Shown here one piece after another: positions 33,020 to 42,034 of a DNA stretch of 64,000 nt. Positions within the stretch are counted from its first letter, which is position 1. Every line of letters starts with the position of its first letter. The notes under the pieces are model-generated. The model searched no databases, was not told the origin of the DNA, and saw only the letters and a list, made by a program, of their open reading frames with translations. Source of the stretch: Hypericibacter sp963696655 (lineage in GTDB: Bacteria; Pseudomonadota; Alphaproteobacteria; Dongiales; Dongiaceae). Location: the NCBI GenBank assembly GCA_963696655.1, contig CAVOLB010000169.1, forward strand, positions 1 to 64,000, in the 5' to 3' direction. The position numbers were made by a program, and so were the translations under genes.

Positions 33020-34417
33020 TCAATAGCCGAGCGGTTTCGGCCAGGCCATGGTGAACTGGTCACCGCGCCGGACGAACCGATAGCGGCGGAAATGGAACCA
33101 GAGCGAGGCGATGATATAGAAGACCATCATCGCCAGGAGCTGGCGGCCATAACCCAGATAGACCGCGAAGAAGGTGATGATGCAGAGCGACAGCAGCACG
33201 GCCGCCGGCAAGGGATGGAACGGATGCTCGAACCCGCGCCGGATCGTGCCGATCGGCCATTTCTTGCGAAAGTTCCACATGTTGATCGGCATGAAGGTGT
33301 AGTTCAGCAGACCCGACAGGATCGAGAAGGTGATGATCTGCGCCAGCGGCACCTTGAGGGCGAAGATCGCCGCAATCGGAATCAGGAACACGATGGAGCG
33401 GTACGGCGTGCGATAGCGCGGATGAACGGCGCCGAACCATTGCGGCAGATAGCGATCGCGCCCCATCGAGAACCAGGCCCGGGCCGCGTCGTTGATGCAG
33501 CCATTGGCCGAGGCGATGGCCGAGAACAAGGTGCCCACAAAGAGCGCCACATGCAGGAAGGTGCTGCCCGAGACACGCGCCGCGTCGAAGAGAGGCGCCA
33601 GCGTGTAGTCCCAGCCCAGATACTCCCAAGGCAGCATGCCGACGCAGACATACCAGGTGAGGCCGGCCGCGATCAGCAGCGTGATGATACCCGTCATCGT
33701 GCCCAGCGGCAGGGCACGGCCCGGCGAGCGGACCTCTTCCGCCGCCTGGCAGGTGCCCTCGATGCCGAGATAGAACCAGATGCCGAAATGGAAGGCCGCG
33801 ATCACACCGAGCCAGCCATAGGGCAGGTCGGTCAACAGCTCGGTATGCCGCATGATTTCATGCGGATTCCAGGGCTGCAGCCCGATGAAGAGGATGATGA
33901 TGGTGAGGAAGGCCGCGGCGGTGATGACGAAGTTCACCGTGAGCGTCATGAAGACGCCGCGATAATTGAGCCAGGCCAGGATGGCCAGAGAGAGCACGGT
34001 GAAGGGAACCCAGTCCACCGTACTGCCAAGCTCGCCGATGCCGATCTGGATCAACTGGCCCGCGACCTGGACGTCGCCCGCCTCGAGCATGGTGTAGGCC
34101 AGCACGAGATAGAGGCCGACATTGAAGGCCATGAGCGGCCCGATCGTGTGTTTCGCCTGGGCGTATTGACCGCCCGCGGCTGCCACGGTCGAGGTGATCT
34201 CGGAATCGATCATGGCGACGCAAGTGTAGAGCAGACCGATCACCCAGCAGGCGATGAGGGCGCCATAGGCGCCGCCCTTGCCCACCGCGTAGTTCCAGCC
34301 CATGAACTCGCCGACCAGCACGATGCCGACGCCCAGCGCCCAGACATGCGCCGGTCCCAGCACCTTCAGCAGCTGAATTCGCTGCGAGGACGGTGCGGCC
34401 ATTGTTTGCTCGGCCAT
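33020..34417 (-). CDS. APC-family permease, ethanolamine-permease-like
   Basis: This 465-residue permease has about 12 transmembrane helices. WALGVGIVLVGEFMGWNYAV forms the first unwound helix, and GIWFYLGIEGTCQAAEEVRS and RAWFSMGRDRYLPQWFGAVH are typical of the ethanolamine/amino acid permease branch. It should import a small amine or amino acid by proton symport. The ATG at 34417 follows AAGGGGAAC and lies 3 bp after a 56-residue membrane protein. Three small membrane proteins precede it with nearly identical ribosome-binding sites. I see no ethanolamine ammonia-lyase genes nearby, so the substrate is open. Confidence 0.85.
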   Translation of the reverse strand: MAEQTMAAPSSQRIQLLKVLGPAHVWALGVGIVLVGEFMGWNYAVGKGGAYGALIACWVIGLLYTCVAMIDSEITSTVAAAGGQYAQAKHTIGPLMAFNVGLYLVLAYTMLEAGDVQVAGQLIQIGIGELGSTVDWVPFTVLSLAILAWLNYRGVFMTLTVNFVITAAAFLTIIILFIGLQPWNPHEIMRHTELLTDLPYGWLGVIAAFHFGIWFYLGIEGTCQAAEEVRSPGRALPLGTMTGIITLLIAAGLTWYVCVGMLPWEYLGWDYTLAPLFDAARVSGSTFLHVALFVGTLFSAIASANGCINDAARAWFSMGRDRYLPQWFGAVHPRYRTPYRSIVFLIPIAAIFALKVPLAQIITFSILSGLLNYTFMPINMWNFRKKWPIGTIRRGFEHPFHPLPAAVLLSLCIITFFAVYLGYGRQLLAMMVFYIIASLWFHFRRYRFVRRGDQFTMAWPKPLGY

Positions 34418-34420
34418 GGC

Positions 34421-34591
34421 TCAGTTCCCCTTCTTGGCTTCGCCGAAGAGATCGTCCACGCCTTCGCGCGAGCTCAGGAGCTGCGCTTCGCTGTAATTGC
34501 GATCCGTCTTCACGAAATCGAACAGCATCCAGGCGAACAACAGCGCCGAGACGATCCACGCTGCCCATTCCACGATTTGCCAGATATCCAT
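34421..34591 (-). CDS. 56-residue membrane protein in permease operon
   Basis: This short gene encodes one transmembrane helix (IVEWAAWIVSALLFAWMLFD) near the N-terminus followed by an acidic/polar tail (KTDRNYSEAQLLSSREGVDD). A GGGGGAAAC ribosome-binding site precedes the ATG at 34591, and the stop lies 3 bp before the permease start, so tight coupling is likely. It may be a small accessory subunit of the permease. I know of no named family. Confidence 0.7.
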   Translation of the reverse strand: MDIWQIVEWAAWIVSALLFAWMLFDFVKTDRNYSEAQLLSSREGVDDLFGEAKKGN

Positions 34592-34615
34592 GATGTTTCC
34601 CCCGGGGCTCCCGCG

Positions 34616-35047
34616 CTATTCGAACTTCTCGGCGATGACGTCCTTGTATTCGCGCCTGGACAGGACCAGCACGAAGACGAAATAGCCCAGGATGACCACG
34701 CCGGTCATGACGATGCCGCCGATATCGAGCGTGTAGTCGAAGGGCTGCGTGACGATGTCCGCGGCCCCCTCGACCGAGTAGCCCAGGGCCTGCCAGCGCT
34801 CCTGCATGGTCGGATTCTGCTTGATCGCTTCCCAGGTGAGCCCTGTCCAGGTCTGGGTAACATTGCCATCGGCATCGGCCGCTTCGGTGAGCTGCACGCC
34901 TTCAGGCAGCACCCGAACCCGCGACGGCACGGCGATGTTGAGCCAGACCGGCACGAACAGCACCGCGAAGACCATGACCAGCAGGCAGAGGACGTCGAAA
35001 ATCTGTCCGCCTCGCCCTTGGCTCGGTGGAATGTATTTCTGCGCCAT
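34616..35047 (-). CDS. 143-residue membrane protein in permease operon
   Basis: The product has two predicted transmembrane helices, at about 17-37 (DVLCLLVMVFAVLFVPVWLN) and 110-130 (GIVMTGVVILGYFVFVLVLS), with a 70-residue polar loop between them (about 38-108). The loop is likely periplasmic and carries a tryptophan-containing TWTGLTWEAIKQNPTM segment. A GAGGGGGAA site precedes the ATG at 35047. Spacing to its neighbours is 24-27 bp. The family is unknown to me; an accessory role for the permease is inferred from position. Confidence 0.7.
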   Translation of the reverse strand: MAQKYIPPSQGRGGQIFDVLCLLVMVFAVLFVPVWLNIAVPSRVRVLPEGVQLTEAADADGNVTQTWTGLTWEAIKQNPTMQERWQALGYSVEGAADIVTQPFDYTLDIGGIVMTGVVILGYFVFVLVLSRREYKDVIAEKFE

Positions 35048-35074
35048 TGATTTCCCCCTCGCTCGGTGTCGGCG

Positions 35075-35362
35075 TCAGCGGCCGGCGTCGAGATGTTTGA
35101 TGTCGATCCCGTAGATATGTTCCTTGTCGTGGCTGTAATGCCGGACCATCGCGCCGATCGACGCGGTGTTGAACAGCAGCAGCACGAGCGCCGCGATCCA
35201 GGAGGCGATCCGGATGCCGTTCGACGGAATCATCGAGTTGACCGAGAGCAGCACGAAGGCGACCGTGGCCCAAAGCGCCACGACCAGGCCCCAGGCGAAG
35301 ATCCTGTCGCGCCCGAACATGCTTTCGATGCGCGCAGACAGATTCTGAGCGGATTGTGCCAT
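35075..35362 (-). CDS. 95-residue membrane protein, first gene of permease operon
   Basis: Two transmembrane helices (about 22-42 and 51-70) are separated by the short polar loop NSMIPSNGI, with a C-terminal tail rich in His and Asp (HYSHDKEHIYGIDIKHLDAG). A GGGGGAAC site precedes the ATG at 35362. It opens an operon of three small membrane proteins and an APC permease. Function is unknown. Confidence 0.7.
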   Translation of the reverse strand: MAQSAQNLSARIESMFGRDRIFAWGLVVALWATVAFVLLSVNSMIPSNGIRIASWIAALVLLLFNTASIGAMVRHYSHDKEHIYGIDIKHLDAGR

Positions 35363-35698
35363 TGACGTTCCCCCTTGCGACGGGCCGGCCGCCCCATTCG
35401 GGGTCGTTCCGGACCTTGTTCGGCACCGCCGGCTGGCTTGTCGCCCGGCCCGGACTCCCCCGATCGATGGCCGATCGGTTCGCCGGAAGGCGCAATCTCA
35501 ACCCTTGGCGCCACTCGAATAGGAATCTTCCGTTCCCTATAGGAAACGGTGCCCGCCGCCCCTCCCGATGTCCAAGCGTCATTTGGCTGAAGGGTCTGCC
35601 CGTTCGAGCGGACCATCCCCCGAATTGGGGAGAAAGCAGGCCCAACTGGACAAGAGGCGCTCAAGCGGTTCCACTGATCGGGAAGGGAGGGACCGACC
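35363..35698. other. Divergent intergenic region between permease operon and hybrid kinase
   Basis: There is no gene here. It must hold promoters for both directions. Two palindromic elements are visible: a 20-bp near-perfect palindrome at 35530-35549 and TCCCC-CGAATT-GGGGA at 35616-35631. Confidence 0.55.
35530..35549. promoter_or_regulatory. 20-bp imperfect palindrome, candidate operator
   Basis: CCGTTCCCTATAGGAAACGG matches its reverse complement at 18 of 20 positions around a CTATAG centre. It lies roughly midway between the two divergent operons, where a dimeric regulator such as the nearby LuxR-type protein could act. Confidence 0.4.
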
Positions 35699-37324
35699 AT
35701 GCGGCTGCTTCGATCCAATGGCGATACGCCGCCTGCTGCGGAACCGGCGAGCAAGCCGAACCGGCCCCCAGCCGGCACGACCGGATCCTCGCATCCTGTC
35801 CCCCTGTCCGAGACCGACCGGCTCTTCGAAGCCATCGCCAACTACACCTATGACTGGGAAAGCTGGCTGGGCCATGACGGCCAGCCGCTCTGGATCAATC
35901 CGGCGGTCGAGCGCATGACCGGCTACCGCGTCGCCGAATGCCTGGCGATGCAGGATTACCCGCTGCCGCTGGTCCATGAGGAGGACCGCGCCCTGATCGC
36001 GGCGGTGATCGATCGCGGCGAGCGCGGGGAGAGCGGCAACGACGTCGCCTTTCGCATCCGGCGCAAGGACGGCAAGCTGGTCTGGGCCGCCGTCAGCTGG
36101 CAGACGCTGTTCGACCGGGCCGGGCATTCGCTCGGATTCCGCACCAGCGTGCGCGATATCACCGAACGCAAGCTGTCGGAGGACGCGCTGCGCGATGCCC
36201 ATGCCGAGGCCGAGCGCGCCAATCGCGCCAAGTCGCGCTTCCTCGCCGCCGCCAGCCACGATCTGCGCCAGCCCCTGCAGGCGGCGCATCTGTTCGCGGC
36301 CGCCTTGCGCATCGGCTTGCGCGAGCGCGGCGATCTGGATCTCCTGGGCTCGATCGAGGATGCGCTGAAGGCCGCCAACGAGCTGCTCGACGCGCTGCTC
36401 GACGTCTCGCGGCTCGATGCCGGCGTGCTGGCGCCGAAGTTCCGCGAATTCGCCGTCGCCGATCTGCTCGACCAGATCGAGACGGAGTTTTCGGAGGCGG
36501 CGCGGGAGAAGCGGCTGGCCCTGCGTGTCCTGCTGTCGAGCGCGACCATCCACACCGACCCGACCCTGCTGGGCCGGATCCTCAGGAACCTTGTCTCCAA
36601 CGCGCTGCGCTACACCGAGCGGGGCAAGGTCCTGGTCGGATGCCGGCGCGCCGGCGACCGGCTCGCGATCGAAGTGCTGGATACCGGCATCGGCATCGCG
36701 CCCGACAAGATCGAGCGCATCTTCGAGGAGTTCTACCAGATCGGGAATCCCGAGCGCGATCGCACGCGCGGACTGGGCTTGGGCCTCGCGATCGTGGCCG
36801 GCGTCGCCAAGCTGCTGGACCATCCGATCGAGGTGCGCTCCGAGCCCGGCCGCGGCTCGATCTTCCGCGTGCTCGTGCCGATCACGCCATCGCGGGCGGC
36901 GACCACGGCACCCGTGCCGGTGCGTCCTCCCGCGCCCGCATCCGCGGCCGCGGGCGCCTTGCTGCTGGCGATCGACGACGATCCCGATCAGCTCAAGGCC
37001 ATGAACGCGCTCTTCGGCCGCTGGGGCTATCAGGTTCTGGTCGCCGATTCCGCGCCGGCCGGCCTGGCGAAATTAATTGAGGCCGGCCGCACGCCCAGCG
37101 CCATCATCGCCGACTATCGCCTGCGCGACGGGCTCACCGGAGCCGGCGCCATCGGCTATATCCGCGAGAGGCTGGGGCAGAAGGTGCCGGGGCTGATCCT
37201 GACAGGCGACACCGAGCCCGCCCGCCTGGCCGAGGCCAGCGCCTCGGGCTTCGAGCTGCTGCACAAGCCGATCGAGCCCCATCGCCTGCAGGACGCGATC
37301 GAGCGGCTCTTGTCGAATCGCTAG
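35699..37324 (+). CDS. PAS-histidine kinase-receiver hybrid protein
   Basis: This 541-residue cytoplasmic sensor has a PAS domain (about 40-158; NYTYDWESWLGHDGQPLWIN), then a dimerisation/phosphoacceptor segment with His187 in AAASHDLRQPLQAAHLF. An ATPase domain (N box SNALRYTE, G1 DTGIGIAP, G2 GLGLGLAI) and a C-terminal receiver (about 422-541; LLAIDDDPDQ, acceptor Asp in IIADYRLRDG) complete it. The HDLRQPL variant is typical of hybrid kinases paired with a separate LuxR-type regulator, here encoded convergently. There is no transmembrane segment. GGGAGGG precedes the ATG at 35699. The signal is unknown; the adjacent amine-permease operon is a candidate target. Confidence 0.9.
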   Translation: MRLLRSNGDTPPAAEPASKPNRPPAGTTGSSHPVPLSETDRLFEAIANYTYDWESWLGHDGQPLWINPAVERMTGYRVAECLAMQDYPLPLVHEEDRALIAAVIDRGERGESGNDVAFRIRRKDGKLVWAAVSWQTLFDRAGHSLGFRTSVRDITERKLSEDALRDAHAEAERANRAKSRFLAAASHDLRQPLQAAHLFAAALRIGLRERGDLDLLGSIEDALKAANELLDALLDVSRLDAGVLAPKFREFAVADLLDQIETEFSEAAREKRLALRVLLSSATIHTDPTLLGRILRNLVSNALRYTERGKVLVGCRRAGDRLAIEVLDTGIGIAPDKIERIFEEFYQIGNPERDRTRGLGLGLAIVAGVAKLLDHPIEVRSEPGRGSIFRVLVPITPSRAATTAPVPVRPPAPASAAAGALLLAIDDDPDQLKAMNALFGRWGYQVLVADSAPAGLAKLIEAGRTPSAIIADYRLRDGLTGAGAIGYIRERLGQKVPGLILTGDTEPARLAEASASGFELLHKPIEPHRLQDAIERLLSNR

Positions 37325-37327
37325 AGC

Positions 37328-37367
37328 CTGATCGTCTCGAGTCGAATCGACTTGAGACGTGAATCAG
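37328..37367. terminator. Bidirectional hairpin between convergent signalling genes
   Basis: CGTCTCGAGTCG (37333-37344) and CGACTTGAGACG (37348-37359) form a 12-bp stem with one mismatch, extended outward by CTGAT (37328-37332) and ATCAG (37363-37367). It lies between two gene ends and probably stops transcription from both sides. Confidence 0.65.
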
Positions 37368-37399
37368 CCTCCCGTTATTTGAACCGCGCTCGACGGCCG

Positions 37400-38059
37400 T
37401 CAATGAACCGGGCGGGCGGGCTGCCAGCCGAGGCCGGCGGCCACCATCGCCGCCTGCGTGCGGTTGGCGACGCTGAGCTTGTTCAGGATCACCTTGATAT
37501 GCGCCTTGACCGTGCTTTCGAGCAGACCCAGATCGCGCGCGATCTCCTTGTTGGATTGCCCGGTCATAAGCAGCCCCAGCACGTCGCGCTGGCGGTCGGT
37601 CAGATGAGCCAGGGGGTTTTCCGGCCCGCCCTTGCCGCTCGGCCCGCCCACGCCCTTGAGCGCCCGCTCCTGCAGCAGCTCCGCCGGCACATAGGTCTCG
37701 CCGGACATCACCAGCGACAGGGCATGCTTGAGCGCGGCGTCGTTGATCGTCTTCAGCACATAGCCGCGCGCACCGCGTTCGAGCGCCTCGCGGATCCGGT
37801 CCGAATCGCTGATCGCCGAGACGATGACGATCGCCGCCGACGGCACGGCGTCGCGCAACTGCTCCAGGCCCGAAAGCCCCTCCATGCCCGGCATCCCCAG
37901 ATCGAGCAGCAGCAGGTCGATCGCCGTTCGCTGCACCACTTCGAGCGCAGAGACGACGTCGCTCGCTTCCTCGATCTCGGAGTCGGGATAGAGACGCTGC
38001 AGCAGCAGGGAAAAGCCGCGCCGGAACAAGGTGTGATCGTCGGCGATGAGGATGCGCAT
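37400..38059 (-). CDS. NarL/LuxR-family response regulator
   Basis: This 219-residue regulator has an N-terminal receiver domain (RILIADDHTLFRRGF; phosphoacceptor Asp53 in LLLLDLGMPGMEG; Lys in YVLKTIND) and a C-terminal LuxR-type helix-turn-helix (about 150-212; LTDRQRDVLGLLMTGQSNKE). The start is the ATG at 38059, because upstream codons lack domain homology. It converges on the hybrid kinase and is its likely partner. Its targets are not known. Confidence 0.9.
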   Translation of the reverse strand: MRILIADDHTLFRRGFSLLLQRLYPDSEIEEASDVVSALEVVQRTAIDLLLLDLGMPGMEGLSGLEQLRDAVPSAAIVIVSAISDSDRIREALERGARGYVLKTINDAALKHALSLVMSGETYVPAELLQERALKGVGGPSGKGGPENPLAHLTDRQRDVLGLLMTGQSNKEIARDLGLLESTVKAHIKVILNKLSVANRTQAAMVAAGLGWQPARPVH

Positions 38060-38321
38060 TGGGAGGATCCGTTCGCAAGCTGCAGTGCGCCGCACGATCG
38101 CGATCGAGCGGCAAAGATGCAAGGCCGCCTGCAGCATAGCGCCTGAAAGCCGCGCCGCAACAGAGCGGCTCCATTCGACCACGCGCAGGTCCTCGCCAAC
38201 GTCAGTGACGCTGGCCTTTGCGCGGGCCGCAGGATGAGTTTGGTAAACGAGCTCGATGTTGCACTGCACGCAACATCGACGGCATCCGGCAGCGGTACGG
38301 AATTGGTCCGGAAATCCGCCG

Positions 38322-39647
38322 TTATTCGGCGCCGGGCTGCGAATGGCTCTCGCGAGTCGCGAACTCCTCGAGCAGGCCCGCGTCGCCCGCGAGATCGAGC
38401 GCGGTATAGCGATTGCGGGTCTGGCGCGCGCGGATCAGCGCCGTCCGGTAGAGCACCGCGGACCAGCCGAGATCGAAGGGGCGGCGCGGCGCGCCCGTGA
38501 CCACCAGCGCGCGCTCGAGCGCCAGCACCGGGCGCATCACGCTCTGGAGCCGCGCCCGGATCCGGTCCCAGTCCTGCGCCAGCCGCGCGGTGAGGAGCTC
38601 GGCCTTGGTCGCGTTGAGGGCCTTGCCGTTCCATTCCCGGCGGCAGGCTTCGCCGCGCTCGGCGCCGAAATGGCGCTTCAGATCGCCCGCGGCGATGGCC
38701 GTCGGCCGCAACACCGGCGGTGGCCCGTCGAGCAGGCGATGCTGCAGCCGCGCGAGGCTGAGCGTGGTGACGCCGATCTGCTCGCCATGGAAGGTCTCGG
38801 GCAGCCGTTCGCCCTGCATCATCTCGACATAGTGCGAGACCAGATGCTCGCCCTGGCTCGCGGGATAGCTGCCGTTGCAGATCACCATGCCGAGGCCGGA
38901 GAGCACCAGCGTGCGCGCCAGCCGCGTCATGGCCGCGGCATTGCCGGCGATCAGCGCGCCGGCTTCTTCGACGAGCGCATTCTCGTCGGCAGCCAACAGC
39001 GCGAAGGGCGCCTCGCGATAGGGTGTCCCCAGGAGGAGATGCGAGAGCAGCCAGTCGGCCTGGGCGGTCGAGCGGCAGAGCGAATCGCCCAGCCCGCTGC
39101 GGATCATGCGTCGCGGCGCCGCGGCCAGCACCGAGAGATCGAGAAAGACGCCCGCCGGCACCTGTGCCGCCAGCGATTTCTTGAGGCCGCCGACCGTGAT
39201 CGCCGCATTAGCCGAGCAATAGCCGTTCATCGAGGGTGCGGTGCCGAAGACGGCATAGGGCTTGCCGTCGAGGAAGGCCGCATATTTGCAGAGATCGTTG
39301 ATGGTGCCGGAACCGACCGCGATCAGCGCATCGGCGCCTGCCGTCGCGGCGCGAATCGAGGTCACGGTCGCATCGTCGGCATGGGGGCGGTCGGGCAGCG
39401 CCACGCGCCGCAGATCGGCGATGCTCCCCAGCGCGCGCTCGACCCGGCGACCGAGGATGTCATGCGTGGTGGGGTCGCTCACCAGCGCTAGGCGGCGCCC
39501 GAACCCCAAGGGCTTGAGCAGATCGGCTTCGTGGCCCGCAAGGCTCGGCGCGATCGCGACGCTGCGCAGCGGCACGGTGACCGCGACGCCGGTCTCCGGA
39601 TCGCGCCAGCGTCCGGCCAGGAGATCGGCGATGAGGGAATTGGACAT
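38322..39647 (-). CDS. sn-glycerol-1-phosphate dehydrogenase-like protein (AraM/EgsA family)
   Basis: This 441-residue member of the iron/zinc polyol dehydrogenase superfamily has the NAD loop VGSGTINDLCKYAAFL near residue 110 and PSMNGYCSANAAIT. Metal-binding histidines appear in QGEHLVSHYVEMM and FHGEQIGV, as in AraM and archaeal G1P dehydrogenases. It would interconvert dihydroxyacetone phosphate (or a related ketose phosphate) and the polyol phosphate with NAD(P)H. The long C-terminal part is typical of bacterial AraM. It follows the FGGY kinase by 7 bp, so a phosphorylated sugar alcohol made by that kinase is a plausible substrate. Confidence 0.8.
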   Translation of the reverse strand: MSNSLIADLLAGRWRDPETGVAVTVPLRSVAIAPSLAGHEADLLKPLGFGRRLALVSDPTTHDILGRRVERALGSIADLRRVALPDRPHADDATVTSIRAATAGADALIAVGSGTINDLCKYAAFLDGKPYAVFGTAPSMNGYCSANAAITVGGLKKSLAAQVPAGVFLDLSVLAAAPRRMIRSGLGDSLCRSTAQADWLLSHLLLGTPYREAPFALLAADENALVEEAGALIAGNAAAMTRLARTLVLSGLGMVICNGSYPASQGEHLVSHYVEMMQGERLPETFHGEQIGVTTLSLARLQHRLLDGPPPVLRPTAIAAGDLKRHFGAERGEACRREWNGKALNATKAELLTARLAQDWDRIRARLQSVMRPVLALERALVVTGAPRRPFDLGWSAVLYRTALIRARQTRNRYTALDLAGDAGLLEEFATRESHSQPGAE

Positions 39648-39654
39648 CGCGATC

Positions 39655-41133
39655 CTACCCGGTCCCGAACATCGGCTTCAGCGACTGGAAGAGCTGGCGA
39701 TAACGGCCATGCGCTTCGCGATAAAGCCGGTTGCGATGCGCATCGGGCTCGATCGTGAAACCGGCGGCGCCCACGAGCCCGGCCGCGCTGGCAAGGTCGG
39801 GCAGGACGCCGGCGGCGACACCGCCCAGGATGGCGGCGCCGACCGCGCTGGCATCGGCATGGCGCGCCCGCTCCGCCGGCAGGCCGGTCACGTCGGCGCG
39901 GATCTGCGCCCAGAGATCGCTGCGGGCACCCCCGCCCAGGAGGCGCAGCCGGTCGGTCGCGACATTCATCGCCCTCAGCGCCAGCACCACGTCCTGGAGG
40001 CCGAAGGCGTTGCCTTCGAGCACAGCGCGCGCGAGATGGCCCGGCCCATGAGAGGGGGTCAGGCCGTAGAAACAGCCACGCGCGCCCGCGATCCATTCGG
40101 GTGTCATGGCACCGCTCAAGGCCGGCAGGAACAGGAGCCCGTCGGCACCGGGCGGGACCGCCGCCGCCAGACGATCGAACGCGGCGAAATCCGCGATGCC
40201 CAGGGTGGCGCGCAGCCATTCGAGCGCGCCGCCCGAAACCCATCCGGGATTCTCGATGTAGTGGAATCGGGCGCCCACATAGCGATGGGTCTCGGTCAAG
40301 GCCGAGGGATCGATGCGCGGCTCGCGATCGAGCGCGCCCACCACCTCGGCGGTGCCCAGCACGTCGGCGACGATCCCGGTCTGCATCACGCCGCCGCCCA
40401 AGGGCGTCGAGAAATCGTCGCCGGTTCCGACCGCAACCGGAATCCCGGCCGGCAGCCCCGTCAGCCGCGCGCCTTCCGCGTTCAGACGGCCGGCCTTGTC
40501 CTCGCTGCGGCGCAGGGGCGGCAGCAGCTTGGGCTGAAGCTCGAACGCCGCCATCAGGTCGGGCAGCCAGTTGCCCTCCGTCAGGCCATAGACGAGCGAA
40601 GTCGAGGCCAGCCCGTGGTCGATCGCGCGCGCTCCGGTCAGGCGCTCGACCATGTAGGTCACCGGCTGATGGAACAAACTCGCGGCCTTGCCGGCCTCGG
40701 TCTCGTCGATCAGCCAGCGCATTTTGGGCGCCATATGCGTGCCGTCGAGATTGGCGCCGGTGAGCGCGCGGACGCGTTTGCTGCCGAGACGGTGGCGGAC
40801 GCGATTCAGCGAGGCGTCGGCGCGCCGGTCCATCCAGATGAGAGCCGCGTGAAGCAAGTGACCCTTGGCGTCGACCGGGATGCAGCCGTCGAGCTGTCCG
40901 GCAACGCCAAGGGCCGCGACGTCACCGGGCTTGCTCCCCACAGCAGCCAGCGCGTCAGCGATGGCGGGCCCGAGAGCATCCTCCCAGAGCCGCGGATCCT
41001 GTTCGGCCCAACCGGGCCGAGGGAAGGCAATCGTATAACTTCGTCTTCCGCTGCCGAGCAGGGTCAGACGTTCATCGAGCAGCACCGCCTTGAGGCTCTG
41101 GCTGCCGAGATCGATGCCGAGCAAAAGACCCAT
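39655..41133 (-). CDS. FGGY-family carbohydrate kinase (xylulokinase-like)
   Basis: This 492-residue kinase begins LLLGIDLGSQSLKAVLLDE (first phosphate loop) and contains GVAGQLDGCIPVD and the ALIWMDRRAD segment typical of xylulokinases. AVGTGDDFSTPLGGGV and RLLGGGARSDLWAQIRADV (second FGGY signature) are also present. It phosphorylates a pentose, tetrose or polyol using ATP. The sugar cannot be read from sequence; XylB-type annotation is the default. It is operonic with a TIM-barrel protein upstream (45 bp) and a polyol phosphate dehydrogenase downstream. Confidence 0.85.
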   Translation of the reverse strand: MGLLLGIDLGSQSLKAVLLDERLTLLGSGRRSYTIAFPRPGWAEQDPRLWEDALGPAIADALAAVGSKPGDVAALGVAGQLDGCIPVDAKGHLLHAALIWMDRRADASLNRVRHRLGSKRVRALTGANLDGTHMAPKMRWLIDETEAGKAASLFHQPVTYMVERLTGARAIDHGLASTSLVYGLTEGNWLPDLMAAFELQPKLLPPLRRSEDKAGRLNAEGARLTGLPAGIPVAVGTGDDFSTPLGGGVMQTGIVADVLGTAEVVGALDREPRIDPSALTETHRYVGARFHYIENPGWVSGGALEWLRATLGIADFAAFDRLAAAVPPGADGLLFLPALSGAMTPEWIAGARGCFYGLTPSHGPGHLARAVLEGNAFGLQDVVLALRAMNVATDRLRLLGGGARSDLWAQIRADVTGLPAERARHADASAVGAAILGGVAAGVLPDLASAAGLVGAAGFTIEPDAHRNRLYREAHGRYRQLFQSLKPMFGTG

Positions 41134-41178
41134 GGCCGATGAACATCCGTCTTTCTTGCGGGCGGTCTTCCTCCGGCG

Positions 41179-41853
41179 TCAGGCGGTCGCCGCGCAGGCG
41201 TCGAGAATATGCTTCAGCTGATTGGTCAGCAGGCCGTTGCGCGGATAGAAGCTGCCATCGAGCGCGGCGGTGCCGATGGTGAAGAGCGAGGCGCCGGCAG
41301 CCGCGATATCGCGGATCCGCTTGGGCGAGTTGATCGAGCCGGCGACGATGACGGGCTTGTCCGTCACGCTGCGCGCGGCGCGGATGAGATCGAGCGGATC
41401 GGCCTCGGTCGCGCGGTAGGCCAGGAGATCGACGCCGGCACAGCCCTTGGTGACGGCGCTGCGCGTGTCGGACGCGACGCGCTGCGGGCTGCCGCCGAGC
41501 TTGGTCGGATGGCCGGCGGGAATCCCCGGGAAAGGGTAATAGCCGGTGCGCGAGCCCTTGAGCAGCGGCAGGATCAGATCGACCTGCGTGCCGCCCAGCA
41601 GGCAATCGACGCCGAGCTCGAGCCCGATCCGAGCCGAGCGCAGGCAGCTTTCCTCGCTGGTGCTGACCACTTCCATGTAGGTGACGCGCCCATCGGCCTT
41701 GAGATTTCCATGCAGCTTGCGCAAGACATCCACCGGCACCCCGACATCCTTGAAGCCGACATGGCGCAGGGGCAGCGCGCGGATCGTGTCATAGAGCTCG
41801 ACGCAGTCCTCGATGGTCTGGTCGTCGCGCGTCAGCATGAAAATGAAGTCCAT
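41179..41853 (-). CDS. TIM-barrel protein of unknown function in polyol operon
   Basis: This 224-residue beta/alpha-barrel has a phosphate-binding C-terminal half (VIVAGSINSPKRIRDIAAAG and LFTIGTAALDG), as in HisA-like and aldolase-like barrels, and an N-terminal MDFIFMLTRDDQTIED. An isomerase, epimerase or aldolase acting on the phosphorylated sugar made by the adjacent kinase is likely, but no specific family activity is established. It is the first structural gene downstream of the DeoR-type regulator, 181 bp away. Confidence 0.65.
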   Translation of the reverse strand: MDFIFMLTRDDQTIEDCVELYDTIRALPLRHVGFKDVGVPVDVLRKLHGNLKADGRVTYMEVVSTSEESCLRSARIGLELGVDCLLGGTQVDLILPLLKGSRTGYYPFPGIPAGHPTKLGGSPQRVASDTRSAVTKGCAGVDLLAYRATEADPLDLIRAARSVTDKPVIVAGSINSPKRIRDIAAAGASLFTIGTAALDGSFYPRNGLLTNQLKHILDACAATA

Positions 41854-41949
41854 GAATCCCTCTTCATCGGGCCGGCGGAGGCGCGTCCCTGGAGCGACGG
41901 GAAATCGTCCCGTCCGCCCGAGCCCCGGGAGACTAGTCGGAGCGGATCG

Positions 41950-41965
41950 TTTTCACAAACGAAAA
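41950..41965. promoter_or_regulatory. Candidate GlpR/DeoR operator upstream of the polyol operon
   Basis: TTTTC-ACAAAC-GAAAA is a perfect 5-bp inverted repeat lying between the regulator stop and the TIM-barrel start. The 10-mer TTCACAAACG inside it (41952-41961) is repeated at the regulator's own start codon (42796-42805), as expected for an autoregulating repressor. Confidence 0.55.
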
Positions 41966-42034
41966 TATCGGACAGCACTGTGATCGAAATCGAACATCAG
42001 CGGACACCGGCAAAAATTCGAGGAAATCCGCGCC

